A stretch of 64,000 nucleotides of DNA from Adineta ricciae (Eukaryota; Rotifera; Eurotatoria; Adinetida; Adinetidae). Position numbers and translations under genes: made by a program. Under the pieces are notes generated by a model that was not told the DNA's origin, did no database searches, and worked only from the letters and a program-made list of their open reading frames with translations. The stretch spans positions 1 through 64,000 of the forward strand of contig CAJNOJ010000096.1 of assembly GCA_905250025.1 (NCBI GenBank). The letters are read 5' to 3'. This document shows positions 46,733 to 58,209 of the stretch, piece by piece; position 1 is the first letter of the stretch, and every line of letters begins with the position of its first letter.

Positions 46733-49097
46733 TTATTGTTGTTGTAAACTTGATAGATGATTCAGAATTTTCGCATTTCCTGTTGCATCAAGCCATGCTT
46801 CGAAATTTGACACAACAAAACGTTGAAAACGTTGGCGTTGTTCCGAATTCAATTGAGCAGCCGTAATTTCATTAGCTAGAGTCGAAATTGACTTTTGTCG
46901 TTTATCCATTGCTGATTGATATTCCGCTGGAAGTGGAAGTAAACCATCCTAGGCAAAAACAAACGAGTTAGTTTGTCGAAATCTCTATGTTCTATCCTTA
47001 CTGCTTGTTGATCTTCTAAACGAATCGAACTGATTGGATAGAAATCGTCTGGTGGAAGCAATGACCATGGTTGTTCATCAACATATCCAGCTGGATGAGT
47101 TACTAATGGTTTATTCCATAGATTAAGTTCTTTGCAGAGACCACTGTGTTCCATTTGTTCAAGTAATTCCACATGAGAGGAATTGTAAGGTGCGAATAAC
47201 AAGCCGGCACAATTCAATTGAATTAATGGTCGTGATGGCGTATGGATATAAAAAGATGATGAGCGACATTGACTGAAAGCGATTGGAATAGATTGGAATA
47301 AGATTCAAGATTGATGAACAAACCTGATTAGTAATCGACGACATACAGCAGATATGGAAACATTTTCACAATCGGTGACTTTCAATGTTGTTTCAACAGC
47401 ACCAAGAACGATTGTTACATTGTGACATTTACGAACTTCAACGCATCTAAACAGGGATACGTAAGACAAGTTTTGAATGTTGCAAATCGACTTGAATAGA
47501 TACCGTAATGGAGCAAGTATGTAGATATATGAATAACTGCATCGATGTATACGAAATTCTGCATTAGTAATATCGGATGATTGCTGAAAATAAAGAAATG
47601 AGAAAGCAGATTGAATTTGAGCATTCTTTTTTTTACTACCTGATCACTTAAAGATCGATTAATCATTGTCATTAATACAAATCGATGTCTAAAAGGAATC
47701 AAATCTATGGGGCAATCGTCCGACAAAAAAAACCTAACCGTTCATCCGCGAAATTTGAATTACATAGAACACGGCCAGATCTTTGTTCATGAGTAGGATC
47801 TAAACGAAGACATATTGTTTATTCCAATACAGAATCGAAAATGATCGCTGACTGTTGAATGGTAACGGTAAAAGTGTTCCACGTTTCATGGTCTGGCCAA
47901 CTTGAAATGGATTCGCAATAAGTGAACGACGAATTAGATTTGACAGATTTTTAAATGGAACAATCGATTTATTCTATAAGCGAGATGAATGAGACGATAT
48001 TCAAGAGAAAATGCTATCGCTTACAACGCCGATTTCATGTTGAATCGATGGATTTTGAAGGATTTCATGGAATGTAACAATCTTGCGAAGATTATCATGA
48101 AGTGTACCTTCGAATATATAACTGAGAGCTGTAATCGCATCCATATTCAAAGTGGCTGATTGAACACTTTCGCTTGTATTTGATTCTTGCAAATAATAAA
48201 AACCAATATAAAACTAAAGCAGTTTGTTTTCGAGTGTGGACATACCTGGTGTTTCTGCAACAATGTTTAATAGATCATCTAAATGTGCTTGAATAAATAA
48301 CTGATGACTTTGTTCGTCATAAATCTAAAGAAAGATCTCTCATTTGAATGATGAAGAACAGACAGTAAACATACGCGATTCTTTCGAGCATCGAGATCCG
48401 AGTTTCGTTTGCGATTCGGCCATCTAAATTGTATCGTAAAGTAACATCATTGAATAGAATTCAATCTATCAATACAGACTCATCACGAGAAAGTGTTGAT
48501 TTCAGATCAATTTGATGGAATGATTGCAGAAATAGAAGTAGAATGAACGCTAAACTATCCACTTTTCGAGAATCTTTGAGTCGTTCTAAACATATCAGAT
48601 ATACTCATCAACTCTAAATTCAAATTAAATTTTTCTACAAACCGATTTCAGTGGGAGTATGTGCTTTTGATGTTTGAATATCAGTTTGTATTCGCCGTTG
48701 TGATGAAACATTGGTTAACATACTGTACGTTTCGAAATACCTACACGCAAACAAGTAAGACAATCATATTCATATCGATTCTAACACTTACATCCATGCT
48801 AATTCTTCAGACATATGTAATTTCGAACAAGCAATATGTCGCCAAAGCATATAACTGGAACGAAAAGCAATTATTAGAATAGAATATGTCATAGCATGAA
48901 GAAATTTACTTCATTTTGGGATAACCAGCCGTTCCGCTTTTCTTCATGTACTTGACAAGAGCTTTCAAACTTGCAGGAGTGATATCGGGCGGTGGTGGCG
49001 TCGTCAACGCACCAAACGTAAACACTTCTGCTCGACACCATATAGCTAAATGATGTCGACTGTCACTTGTATGCGATTGCTGATGATGTTCACTCAT
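46733..49097 (-). CDS. TBCCD1: TBCC domain-containing protein 1
   Basis: Fourteen exons, all in phase, give 554 residues, within a few of the vertebrate protein. Starts: 49097, 48854, 48740, 48585, 48423, 48324, 48185, 47973, 47799, 47688, 47583, 47446, 47272, 46948. Matches run throughout: WCRAEVFTFGALTTPPP, WRHIACSKLHMSEELAWMYFE, LSYIFEGT, IHRCSYSYIYILAPLR and the TBCC beta-helix, FYIHTPSRPLI and a C-terminal FEAWLDATGN. In other eukaryotes the protein sits at the centrosome or basal body and positions centrioles and Golgi; it lacks the Arg-finger activity of true TBCC. It lies 78 bp after SNF8 on the same strand, and an AG directly abuts its ATG. The donor of exon 4 (GTCTGT at 48479) is unusual. 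Confidence 0.93.
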
Positions 49098-49175
49098 CTG
49101 AAACTTAGAGAACTTAAATATTAGATATAAAAAAATTCGAAGAAAGTAAGAAAACATCGAAAGGAAAGTATATCT
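49098..49175 (-). promoter_or_regulatory. 78-bp SNF8-TBCCD1 spacer with acceptor abutting the ATG
   Basis: The spacer ends AAGTTTCAG directly followed by ATGAGT, so any transcript spliced at this site has no 5' UTR beyond the added leader. The spacer is T-rich and too short for an ordinary terminator plus promoter. This fits processing of a shared transcript by spliced-leader trans-splicing, which rotifers are known to use. Confidence 0.6.
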
Positions 49176-50108
49176 CTAAACATTTTCTCCCGAAGTTACA
49201 CGCTGTGCAGTAAATAAACCGGGAAAATAATATTCCGGACATCGACCATTGCTGTCCACCCAAATAAGACCTTCTTTAAGCATAAAATTAATCGCCGTTT
49301 GAATTCGATCATTTGACCATTGGAATTGATCACGTAACTGTTCGGCAGTAAAACTCGAACGTGTCTGAAGGGAATTCAAGATTGTTGTATGGTCCATACT
49401 TAATTCTCCTGGTATACATTGTATTAAAATACGTCCTTGTCCATTAGTTGGCTGAATCACGGTAAATCCATCACCGAGTACTTGTAATTTTTTAATTGCA
49501 CGCAGAATATCATCTGCAGAGACATCTTGAGCCGATTTCGATTTACCACGTGCTTTCCTGACGCGCAATAATAGTTCATCGAGCGATATCAATCCACCAT
49601 TTTGTTCACTTGTAGCTACGCATACTTCAACTATCTGTACAGACAATTCGTAGTAAAAGTCACCAACTCCGAGTACTTGAGACCAGAATCCTTTACTTGC
49701 TAAACACGAAAAGAAAACGTATTCTCTATGTGCAAGAAGATCGATTGTCTCGAATCTTACATGCAAGCGGATCAACACCGACTGTTGCACACATTTCTTG
49801 AAATTGTCGTCGAAAAGCGAGATCTTTCTTGATTTCATTCTTGTGTTTTTCAGCAAATTTTTCCAAATTATCGCGAAATGTTTCAAATTGTTTTGCAAGC
49901 TAAACACCAAGCGTTTTCTCAAATGTCAAAATAGCAAAACATATTTACCTTTTCAAGATGGTCACGTGCAAGTTCGGAACCTTTTTCACTAAATTTCGCC
50001 TAAAACAACAACCGAAAATGAACCAGCACATTCTTTTTCAACAAAAACAACTTCTACCTTTTCAAGAATTTGTTGATTAATACCTCCAATACCAACACCT
50101 CGTCGCAT
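49176..50108 (-). CDS. SNF8: ESCRT-II subunit VPS22
   Basis: Exons 50108-50058, 49999-49949, 49899-49761 and 49699-49176 give 254 residues, the usual length. It begins MRRGVGIGGI, the conserved start, has a coiled-coil helical hairpin (residues about 18-80), and two winged-helix domains including FWSQVLGVGDFYYELSVQI and HTTILNSL through QFQWSNDRIQTAINFMLKEGLIWVD. It should join VPS25 and VPS36 in ESCRT-II on endosomes, sorting ubiquitinated membrane cargo. A TTATTGTAG acceptor-like site lies 8 nt before the ATG. TBCCD1 follows after 78 bp. Confidence 0.95.
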
Positions 50109-50395
50109 GATGAATTCTACAATAAAAATAACATCAAATACATACATAATTGCTTGTTTTTCTCATTAATGTTTATGACAAAGAAAGCCGAACGAGGCTC
50201 GTTTTCCATTCTGTGTGTTTTTTTTCTTCAAATAGATATCGTGCATGCAGACACTCACAAGTACAGAGACAAAGATTTATTAGTTGGAAAGATACATAAA
50301 CGAAAAGAAGACGAACTGCCTTAGTCTAAACATAGGAAAAGCGAGAAAACGTTGCTTTTACAAATATACATATTAACAAAAGGACGAGCAGCTAT

Positions 50396-52516
50396 TCAAT
50401 TGGCGGACAGCAAATCTGATTTTTGTGACAATGATTGCAGACGTCTTTCACGGTCAAGGAATTGCCTGAAAAAAGTCAAACAAACACGAAATTCATTAGC
50501 CCAAAACATTTCATATGGATATACCGTCGCATGTGTGCGATCAGTTGTTGTTTTCGGATTGCTAACGGAAGCCGTGGATCTAATGGCCATGCAAAGTTAT
50601 CATTATGACCAGTATCGAGTAAATCATCAGTTTGGTGTATCCGAGGTGCATCAGATCTAAGAAATAGAACATAAATTATAGAGAAAGATTCATCTTTAGA
50701 ACGTACAACAAATCTGAATCGATCGGTTCACCGACTTCGGATGATGAAGCTTCCGATGACGTGTAAGACGATTCTTCCGATGCCGATGACTCCTGTTGAT
50801 GTGCAGCATGCTGTGGGTCAATGCGAATACGATGATCAATGATATTTTCAATGGTCACATCGACAGATTGCGTACGTTGCAAATCAGCCAGAATGATTTC
50901 ATATGGAATCTGAGGAAAAACCTGTTGAACACTTTGAGCCATGCTCGTTAATTGTACACCGGTAAGACGAGCACGTCCAAGACGAAAAGGAAAATTGTGA
51001 TTGATTTCGATTGAAAAACTAGGTAACCAGGATGAATAACGGCTTCCATCAAAGCGAAACAGATGATTCCGTGGTGGACGTTGACCTGTTGTATCATTCA
51101 AACCGTGAACATTTCGAGCGAGACGAGCAAGTGTCAATGATGGCCAAAGAAGAAAATTAGGCGCTGGCGAAATGATTGGTGCGGATGGTGTAGGCGTCTG
51201 TTGACTGGTTTCTTCCTGGAGGGAAACGCGACATATTGGGCATGTAGTATCTTGTTCGAGCCAACTTCGAAGGCAATTCTGATGAAATAGATGACCGCAT
51301 GGCAAGCATCTTGCCTTTTCAAATTTCTCCCAACAAATCGAGCACACTTCGTCCAGACTTGATACATAATTTTGTTTGAGATACTTCTGTTCCAAATCAT
51401 ACTTAGTTAAAAGTGGATACTTTTTCTCCATTCGTATCATGGCAATTCGGTATGATTTGTGTCGTTTTAAACGTTGCGTTAATTCATTAAATAATGGCTT
51501 CAATTGCATGAAAAATATTAATGACGTCATTGACATGAATGTCTGGTGATAAAACAACATTTGCAAATGATGCATTATATCAATCAATAATGTTACGATA
51601 TGGTACACAAATTCGATATAATAAATCACATAAGATCGGTACTCATTCGATGTAGTTAGCGGATTTTGTTTTTGTTGTTCGTAGATATAATATTGAAATG
51701 TATATTTAAACAAAAGATAGCATATGTCGAGCGTTAATAAAGTTGCTTCTGCCAACATGAAAAAAAATACGGAGAGACCGCCATATTTCAAACCGACAAG
51801 AAAACAAATAGAGACTAAAATGCCAGATAAAACAAGTAAACAAGTAAGTAAAGCAAGGATTTTCAGGAATAGCCGACGACGAATGGAGACAGAAACTGAC
51901 ATCTAAACAGAATCGATAATCAGTTCGGTGTAAATTCATGGAAAACAACTTACTAGTTCAAAGCGATCTTTCGATAATTGACAGAATGAAATTGCAAATG
52001 CTATGATTGAAAACCACGAAATCCAAAGTGCGAGTTCATTCAAATTCTCTAAACCAAGTACGCCGAAAAGAAAACAAAACTTGTAAAATGCATAGTTCCA
52101 AAATTTCTCTTTGCTCCGTTGCAATTCGACTAAACGTAATTCACCAAAGATGAGTTCTTGTAAATACTTGCCAAACAAGCCAATTGTACAGTAAATCGCA
52201 TTGACAAGAATCTAACAACGAACAAATCGAACAATCTATGCAAATATGTAAGTCAATGTCTTACCAATAAGGACAAGGATTGAGATAAAATAATCGAAAA
52301 TAACGTTTGCATGTATGCCAGGGAAAGCGGCTTCGCATCGGAGAAAAACTTCGTGCCATTGACAAGAGTTTCGTTTGTTGAATTGATATCATTCGTTTGT
52401 ATTAAATGGTGATAATAGAATATATTACCAAAAAATAAAGACGTACTAATCAACGTATAATAACGAAGAGATGGCAATGGCAATCGGTCGAGTATGTGTC
52501 GAAGACGTAAAGGCAT
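50396..52516 (-). CDS. AMFR: ER-membrane E3 ubiquitin ligase AMFR/gp78
   Basis: Exons 52516-52265, 52211-51954, 51902-50707, 50656-50525 and 50465-50396 give 635 residues, close to the 643 of vertebrate AMFR. Several membrane helices fill residues about 15-330. The RING-H2 follows (CSICWEKFEKARCLPCGHLFHQ... with CPIC at its end). A CUE domain (QVFPQIPYEIILADL) lies near residue 475, and the C-terminus has an Arg-rich helix (RRQFLDRERRLQSLSQKS) where gp78 binds the p97 ATPase. It should ubiquitinate misfolded ER proteins in ERAD. The exon 3/4 donor is GTACGT at 50706. Confidence 0.93.
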
Positions 52517-52849
52517 GATTATAGTATCTTAAATAAGGAAGAAAAAAGAGTAGCTATGACCTAGTAAATAAGATATAAAAAGAGATAATAAATTGAAAGA
52601 GGGTCGATGGAGAAAGAAGGCGTAATACACACCGAGTAACAATCCAATAAACTAAAGCAACAATTTGCTATTCATTTTGGTATTCTACACGCACGCAATA
52701 GAATGATTGAATAAACTTCAACGTCGAAAGATGTCGTATGTAGATGGAAGAAAAAGTGTGTTCAATATATATGTTTATTTTAGAATAAAATCATATAATA
52801 CAAAATTGAATTCAAGAATCTAGCACTGATTTCGGATATCCGAGTACAA
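52517..52849. other. Intergenic, AMFR upstream
   Basis: No gene seen between the AMFR start and the MITE at 52850. No acceptor-like AG lies directly before the AMFR ATG. Confidence 0.4.
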
Positions 52850-52940
52850 CTACAGTTTAGTCACATCTATCCTCTTCAGACGGACATCAACTGCGTGTGC
52901 GATGTACTTAACCGAATGTGATAGTGTGACTAAAGTTCAG
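52850..52940. mobile_element. Short MITE, about 91 bp, copy 1
   Basis: The left end CTACAGTTTAGTCACA and the reverse complement of the right end CTGAACTTTAGTCACA match at 13 of 16 positions. A second copy at 60974-61065 shares both ends and the middle phrase GTGTGCGATGT/ATGTGCGATGT. Its right end overlaps the last codons and the stop of the RTA1-like gene. Confidence 0.7.
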
Positions 52941-53676
52941 ATGTGTTGACATCCGCTTGCAAACTTCGTCGTGGATGTAAGAATGTCCACGTCAGTAGTG
53001 CAATAGCCATAGGTGTGAACTGAAAGATATAGAACCAGTATTCTTCGTGGCTTGTAGTTATATAATAATCAGGAACAGAAGTAATTTGAAGATAAATAGC
53101 GACGCTTAAGCACGCAATACTTGAGATTAATAAACGAATGATAGATTGCTTCTTCATATCTTTCCATGTTTTAAGCGCAAACCAAATTGGATAGAAAAGA
53201 ATAGTTAGTCCAAGAACAATTGCTGCTGAGGCTTGTCGTAATGCAAAACTTTGAGGAATCGTGCTCTTATTGTAGGATAACATTCCAGCTGGAATCATCA
53301 GAGCAGCGGATGTTAATGCGATTAAAATAGGTCCAATAATAACGCATCGAGTAATGGCAGGTTTAACTTCGCCTACACGGACGATATAATCGTAATTGGC
53401 TAAGATAATCGTTCGTTGACCGACAGCAAGTAAAACTGATGTTGCGGTAAAAGAAGCTCTGGATTTGCGTTCACTACTAGAAAGTGCTGCACGAAGTACA
53501 AGTTCGATAAAGATGGTTACATGGGAAATGGTCAGAAGAATAATAAGTCGACGAAACTTTCGAGTCGCTTGCGCCAGCCATCCAATCAACGATATACCAA
53601 TGACACCAGCAAGAATACCAGCAGCTATTTGATTTGGCTCGTATGTCGCATATGGATAATTAGATAAGTCGATCAT
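52930..53676 (-). CDS. Seven-helix membrane protein, RTA1-like
   Basis: A single exon of 248 residues from ATG 53676 to TAG 52932-52930, the only clear intronless full-length gene in this half of the window. It starts YPYATYEPNQIAAGIL and has about seven hydrophobic helices, with LAVGQRTIILANYDY and a Glu-containing second-third helix region (FIELVLRAAL). That layout resembles fungal RTA1-family lipid-translocating or stress-resistance proteins, which animals generally lack. If right, absence of introns plus fungal affinity suggests horizontal acquisition. Identity is low and it could be another 7-helix family. The TAG stop and the codons before it lie inside a MITE end. Confidence 0.45.
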   Translation of the reverse strand: MIDLSNYPYATYEPNQIAAGILAGVIGISLIGWLAQATRKFRRLIILLTISHVTIFIELVLRAALSSSERKSRASFTATSVLLAVGQRTIILANYDYIVRVGEVKPAITRCVIIGPILIALTSAALMIPAGMLSYNKSTIPQSFALRQASAAIVLGLTILFYPIWFALKTWKDMKKQSIIRLLISSIACLSVAIYLQITSVPDYYITTSHEEYWFYIFQFTPMAIALLTWTFLHPRRSLQADVNTSEL

Positions 53677-54766
53677 TCTCGTTTTTGACAGAAAATTTTG
53701 TCGTAAATTTAGAAGTTACTCGACAGTTTCGCTTACAACCTTTTTGTACGATTAAAAATACTTCTTTCAAATGTCAAATATATACACCATCAGCCCTTAT
53801 AGCGATTCTACTGCCTCCGCAGAAAAAGAACGTTCTCCAATCGAACTTTTCTTCCTGTATACATCATATTGCTTTCGAGGTGTTTGCTTTTGTACTCAGC
53901 TTGTATACGATTACCCATACGATGCAAAAAGAAAAAAAAAACTCCTATATATTTTATTTCAGTGATTCATGGTCTACTAATTGCAGGCAATGAAGATAAT
54001 TACTGGTATCCTAAATCGATCTCTTCTCAATAGGAGGTATGTTCTTACCTTTAGAATACATTTTTCATTACCAAAATGAAGTATAATTCAAAAGTATTTC
54101 TTCTAATTTCGTGTATAATGTTGTCTTAAAGGTAAAATTGAATGTGTTTCAGGTCGAGATTGGTTTTACCTGTTCCTTTTGCTGAAAGAAAGGACTGTAA
54201 GATCATAAAAAATACATCAATTTTGCGAGTTCGCCTAATCCAATCAGATTGCAGCATTAGAACTCAATGAAAACTGGAGTAATCGAGGTCGAGGAGACCG
54301 AATATGACGTTCGTTCTCGCAAACTTTTTTAGTAACTTGTTAACAATTCAGAATGCAGAGTCGGAATACGCGAGTGTTTCCTCTTTTTCTAGAAAAATGG
54401 CTTTCGCTACGTTAAAAATCACCAAAGACAGTCTGAGACTGTCCAAAAATCGCTACAGTCACAGTTTTCAATGAAATGATCAATGCCGTTCTACTTTGAA
54501 AGTTTTAATTGTAAACTAAACCTGTCATATCAATTGAGTCTCGATAATTCCATTTGCGCATCTCTGCGAAAAACAGCTTGTAGAGGTTTTAAACTATACC
54601 ATCGTTAAGTACTTTGTTCTGTCTTTTTTTGAACATTGTCTTCTTTTAAAATTCTAACACTTCTTGTATTTTATTCATCAAAAAGAAATTCAAAACAGTA
54701 GTAAACACACAGACACACAAGTACATTTACTAAATGACATGTATAAACAACCAAAAGCACTTGAAA
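53677..54766. other. Non-coding interval, no gene recognised
   Basis: AT-rich, only chance frames. It lies between the RTA1-like start and the 3' end of the LEM gene. Confidence 0.4.
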
Positions 54767-55592
54767 TTATTTTTCCAACCATAAGTAACCAAAAAAGACA
54801 ATAATTGCCACAAATAATGCAATACCAACATAGAATGTTGAACTACCACTGTCTAAACGAAAGTAATAGATTCAATACAAGACTATTTCAAGTGTCTTTT
54901 GCTTACTTTTTGTCACAGCTGCCTGATTATCATCAAGAGACGATTTTTTAACTTCAGTCGGTTTTGTTGGTAAACGTGATCGGATCTCATTGACCTCTCT
55001 GCCAAATGGATAAATAAAGATCTGACAATCAAAAGAACGATCGAACTTACTCGAACGTATTGCGACTAGTGAAATCTTTAGTAGGCTTGTAATTATTGCG
55101 TATAATTGGTGAATCATCTTTTTTCGAGTAATTTGATGATTTCGTATCATATATATTGGGATAAAGCGATTTTGTCTCATAATCTTTTCGAACAACTGGT
55201 TCTTCAATCTCGACTTCATCATCTTGACATTCAGTCGATTGTTGCGTCAACACTTCCAATAATTTACGTTGATAAATCGCTCGTGTATGTTCTAGAGACA
55301 TATATTTAATATTCAGATAGAAATTGCAATTGCGACTTACTTGTTACAGGTCCAACTTTCAAACCATTTTCCATTAATTGTCTTCGAAGTTCAAGATCGT
55401 TTATTTTCGCGACATTAATATTATGTTGAGTCATAACCTAGAAATGTATCATCAATACACATACTCTCAATGCGTTTAGCTTACCACAGAATGAAGACAT
55501 AAGACCGCAGATAAGGTATCTTTTGAAGCAAATGGACCTAATTCGTAGCCAAGAGATTTTAACTTATCGTGCAATTCAGCTTTCAATGCCAT
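54767..55592 (-). CDS. LEM-domain inner nuclear membrane protein (emerin-like)
   Basis: Exons 55592-55485, 55437-55341, 55291-55051, 54998-54907 and 54852-54767 give 207 residues. The LEM motif is at residues about 45-80 (LRRQLMENGLKVGPVTK then HTRAIYQRKLLEVL). A Ser/Lys-rich linker follows and the protein ends with one hydrophobic helix (VGIALFVAIIVFFGYLW) and a short tail, the tail-anchored layout of emerin. It should bind barrier-to-autointegration factor and tether chromatin at the nuclear envelope. The first 36 residues look like a second, LEM-like helical segment. Orthology to emerin versus other small LEM proteins is not decidable here. Confidence 0.88.
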
Positions 55593-55986
55593 GATAGATG
55601 ATGGAAATGAAGAGATTGAGAATATGAAGAATACTTTCTTTTGTCTTTCAAAATATTTTATGACTCATTTGATCGATGAAAGAAAGTGATCCAATCAGAA
55701 AAGAGATGAATCATAGTGGTGGAGACGCGTCTAGACCAATCAGTGACAACCTCAGAAAATCCATTCTTCATGGATATTCTTTCATAATTAGTAAAAACAT
55801 TCAATAAAAATGATAGAAGAGTTTTGACATATTCTTTCGTGAAATTCTGAACGTTGCTAAGAAACATTCACTTAATATATCAACTTGAACAGATATGATT
55901 GGTTCATATGAACGACGTCTCATCAGAGAATATATTGTCTTGTAGTTGTCAAGCAAAAATAAAGTGATCAAACTCAAGCATTAACT
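55593..55986. other. Divergent intergenic region
   Basis: This lies between the minus-strand LEM gene and the plus-strand three-gene cluster, so it probably carries both promoters. No gene seen. Confidence 0.4.
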
Positions 55987-56180
55987 ATGTTAGACTTTAC
56001 GAATCTTTCTCAACGACAAGTTCGTTCATGGATCAATTTTGTATGTTCTGAACACTTTCTTCTTCGCCTTGCACATTCTTCTTTTCTTTCCAGCTCTACT
56101 TTATTCTCGTTGCTGTCACATGGATTCTTGTTATCCTAGCTGGTATTGTTCAAGCACAACGTTCATATAAAGCATCATGA
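55987..56180 (+). CDS. 46-aa single-pass membrane peptide, unknown
   Basis: Exons 55987-56040 and 56094-56180 are joined in phase 0 across a 53-nt intron. The peptide has a polar 18-residue start (LDFTNLSQRQVRSWINF), one strong hydrophobic helix (ILVAVTWILVILAGIV) and a basic tail (QAQRSYKAS). It is too short for ordinary gene calling, but intron signals, frame and position 93 bp before the ENT gene support it. I do not recognise the family; similar tiny anchors are subunits of ER or mitochondrial membrane complexes. Confidence 0.6.
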
Positions 56181-56273
56181 AGATTTTCTTGGGCGTGCTT
56201 TTTCTTTTAACTGTTTTTTTTAAATACTTCGAAAGAAATAAATAATGAATGGGTCTTTTCTTTTTGTAGATAA

Positions 56274-56627
56274 ATGTCTAGTCGTCGCCGTCAAAAACGA
56301 GCACAGTTACGTGCAATGGAATCTCTTGCTTATTCATCAACATTGTCTTATCTGCGAGCACACAATGATTACGATCAGGATGCCAAACAAATCATCGAAC
56401 ATCTTCGTTCACTATTGCACATATCATCTCATCGACATCTAGCAGAGTTGAAGCGAATCATCAACGATGAAGAATTAGAACGGCTTGTGTCATTGAAACA
56501 TTTGGGAGAAAGCCACCTGAAGCAGAAATGGATTGAGTTAGAAGAAAAAGAAGGCGATGAAGACAACAAAATCAATACATCAGTGAACAATTCCACAACA
56601 ATACGGAAAAAATTCAAAGGAACCTAA
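56274..56627 (+). CDS. ENT-domain (EMSY N-terminal type) protein
   Basis: A single exon of 117 residues. After a basic start (SSRRRQKRAQLRAMESLAY) comes an ENT domain, residues about 15-90: YLRAHNDYDQDAKQIIEHLR, LLHISSHRHLAELKRIINDEEL. In EMSY this helical dimer domain binds heterochromatin-type proteins and a BRCA2 segment; in plants it is found in chromatin readers. Here almost nothing else is attached, so it is a bare ENT domain with an acidic then basic tail. An acceptor-like TTTTTGTAG ends 4 nt before the ATG. It is followed after 111 bp by a MYST acetyltransferase, so the two chromatin genes may be co-expressed. Confidence 0.85.
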   Translation: MSSRRRQKRAQLRAMESLAYSSTLSYLRAHNDYDQDAKQIIEHLRSLLHISSHRHLAELKRIINDEELERLVSLKHLGESHLKQKWIELEEKEGDEDNKINTSVNNSTTIRKKFKGT

Positions 56628-56738
56628 AACATTTCTCTTCTTCTGTTATTATTTATGTAAATAAATCTTGTTTGTTACATTATCAAATATGTATCTATTT
56701 TCTTGAGAATGTCATGTTCTATGAGAATATTCTAGATC

Positions 56739-57949
56739 ATGACAAATGACACTAGTAAATTAAATAGTACATCAGCAAATAATAAAGCACGTCCATGGAT
56801 TCAAACTGGTCGATTTGAATTTGAAACTGTATGTCGATCGACTTTGTGTCCGAAAGAATGGCTTCAAGTAGAGAAGATTCATGTTTGTGAATGTTGTTTG
56901 AAAACAACGATTCATGAAACCTCTGCACGACGTCATCGAGTATGTTACTATTGCTTCATTCTTTTCAATAACTCCAGTCTGATCATTATTAGACAAAATG
57001 CACACAAACACAGCCACCTGGTTGTGTTATTTACAGTCAAAATGATGTAAATATCTTCGAAGTGCTTGGTTGGAAAGCACAAACTTACTGCGAGGATTTA
57101 TGTTTACTTGCCACATTATTCATCGAGAGCAAAGTTGAAATCAAAAACGTCCATCGATTTCGCTTCTATGTCTTAACTGTTTCCCATAGTGAAAATCAAT
57201 ACCATTTCGCTGGTTTCTTTTCTAAACTTCAATTTCAAGAAAGACTCAATCTTTCATGCCTTCTCATCCTACCACCATATCGCAATCGAGGCTTCGGAAG
57301 TCTATTGGTTCATATCAGTAAGTGCTGTAAATGGTGTTCGTGGGCAGTTCGATTGAAAACTTCTTTTTAGGTTATGCGCTTAGTCACTTAGCTAACGTTC
57401 ATACGGGAACACCGGAACGTCCTCTATCTACTCAAGGTTTACTCTGCTATAGAAAGTATTGGAAATCGAAAATCTTCGATTATCTTCTCACTAAAACAAA
57501 CGAAGATCAACTTGCAATCAACAGTAGATATTTATGTTTGTACTGACTGTCTTTTGGAGTGTTATTTTTCAGGTATAAGTAAAGCAACATCGATTTCGAC
57601 GTGTGATATTATTGAAACTTTAGCATCGTTGAACATGATACGAATGTTAGAAAAAGACAAATTGATTATCTATCGTTCTCAAGTACGAAAATAACTGCAA
57701 TCGAAGGATTTGAATGGACTTCGTTTCTTTTCATAGGAATTACTTGATGAATATGTACAAAAATCCAGAGATACTCAAGTCCGACCGGAAGTCGTTACTT
57801 TCGATTCGAAGTACTTCAAGATCAAATCAACATCGATTACCTTACCATTTGAAAACAAATGTAAACGTCTGAAATTCGATGATGATGAAACAGCGATGAC
57901 ATTTTTGAATTATTATCCATCATCGAAAAACGATCAACAATCAGATTAA
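56739..57949 (+). CDS. MYST-family histone acetyltransferase (copy B)
   Basis: Exons 56739-56939, 56993-57317, 57371-57523, 57573-57682 and 57737-57949 give 333 residues. The finger is CECCLKTT...RRHR with its last Cys in TKC across the intron, then PPGCVIY. The core keeps LSCLLILPPYRNRGFG (Cys and the R-x-x-G-x-G acetyl-CoA loop) and GTPERPLS (catalytic Glu). It should acetylate histone lysine. It is clearly more divergent than copy A (26714-28139): for example KVEIKNVHRFRFYVL replaces the conserved [15 protein letters not shown]. It uses fewer introns and has an unrelated tail. No chromo or PHD module. An AG lies 3 nt before the ATG. Confidence 0.92.
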
Positions 57950-58209
57950 TTCTCTTCTTATATTCTTCTAAATTAGATGTCATTATTTTTGTATATGCAT
58001 AATCATTTGTTGACATGAATAAACATGTCAAACTAGTCTTAACGATTCATACTGCGACAGGAGAGGATGCTCGGTAGTAAATATTATGTATCATCATTAA
58101 GATTTGATCTCGTGTTACAAAAAACATCAAATTAAGATTTTCCGGTGGCAGGTATAAGGATTTATTTGTATTTGGGAGAAAAAAAACTAAGCAATACGGA
58201 GAAATCTAT
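57950..58209. other. Short convergent intergenic gap
   Basis: This lies between the 3' ends of MYST copy B and the Kunitz gene. No gene seen. Confidence 0.4.

Noticed and set aside
50120-50395. A plus-strand gene overlapping the SNF8/AMFR gap
   Set aside because: Only short frames in a spacer between two well-defined minus-strand genes.
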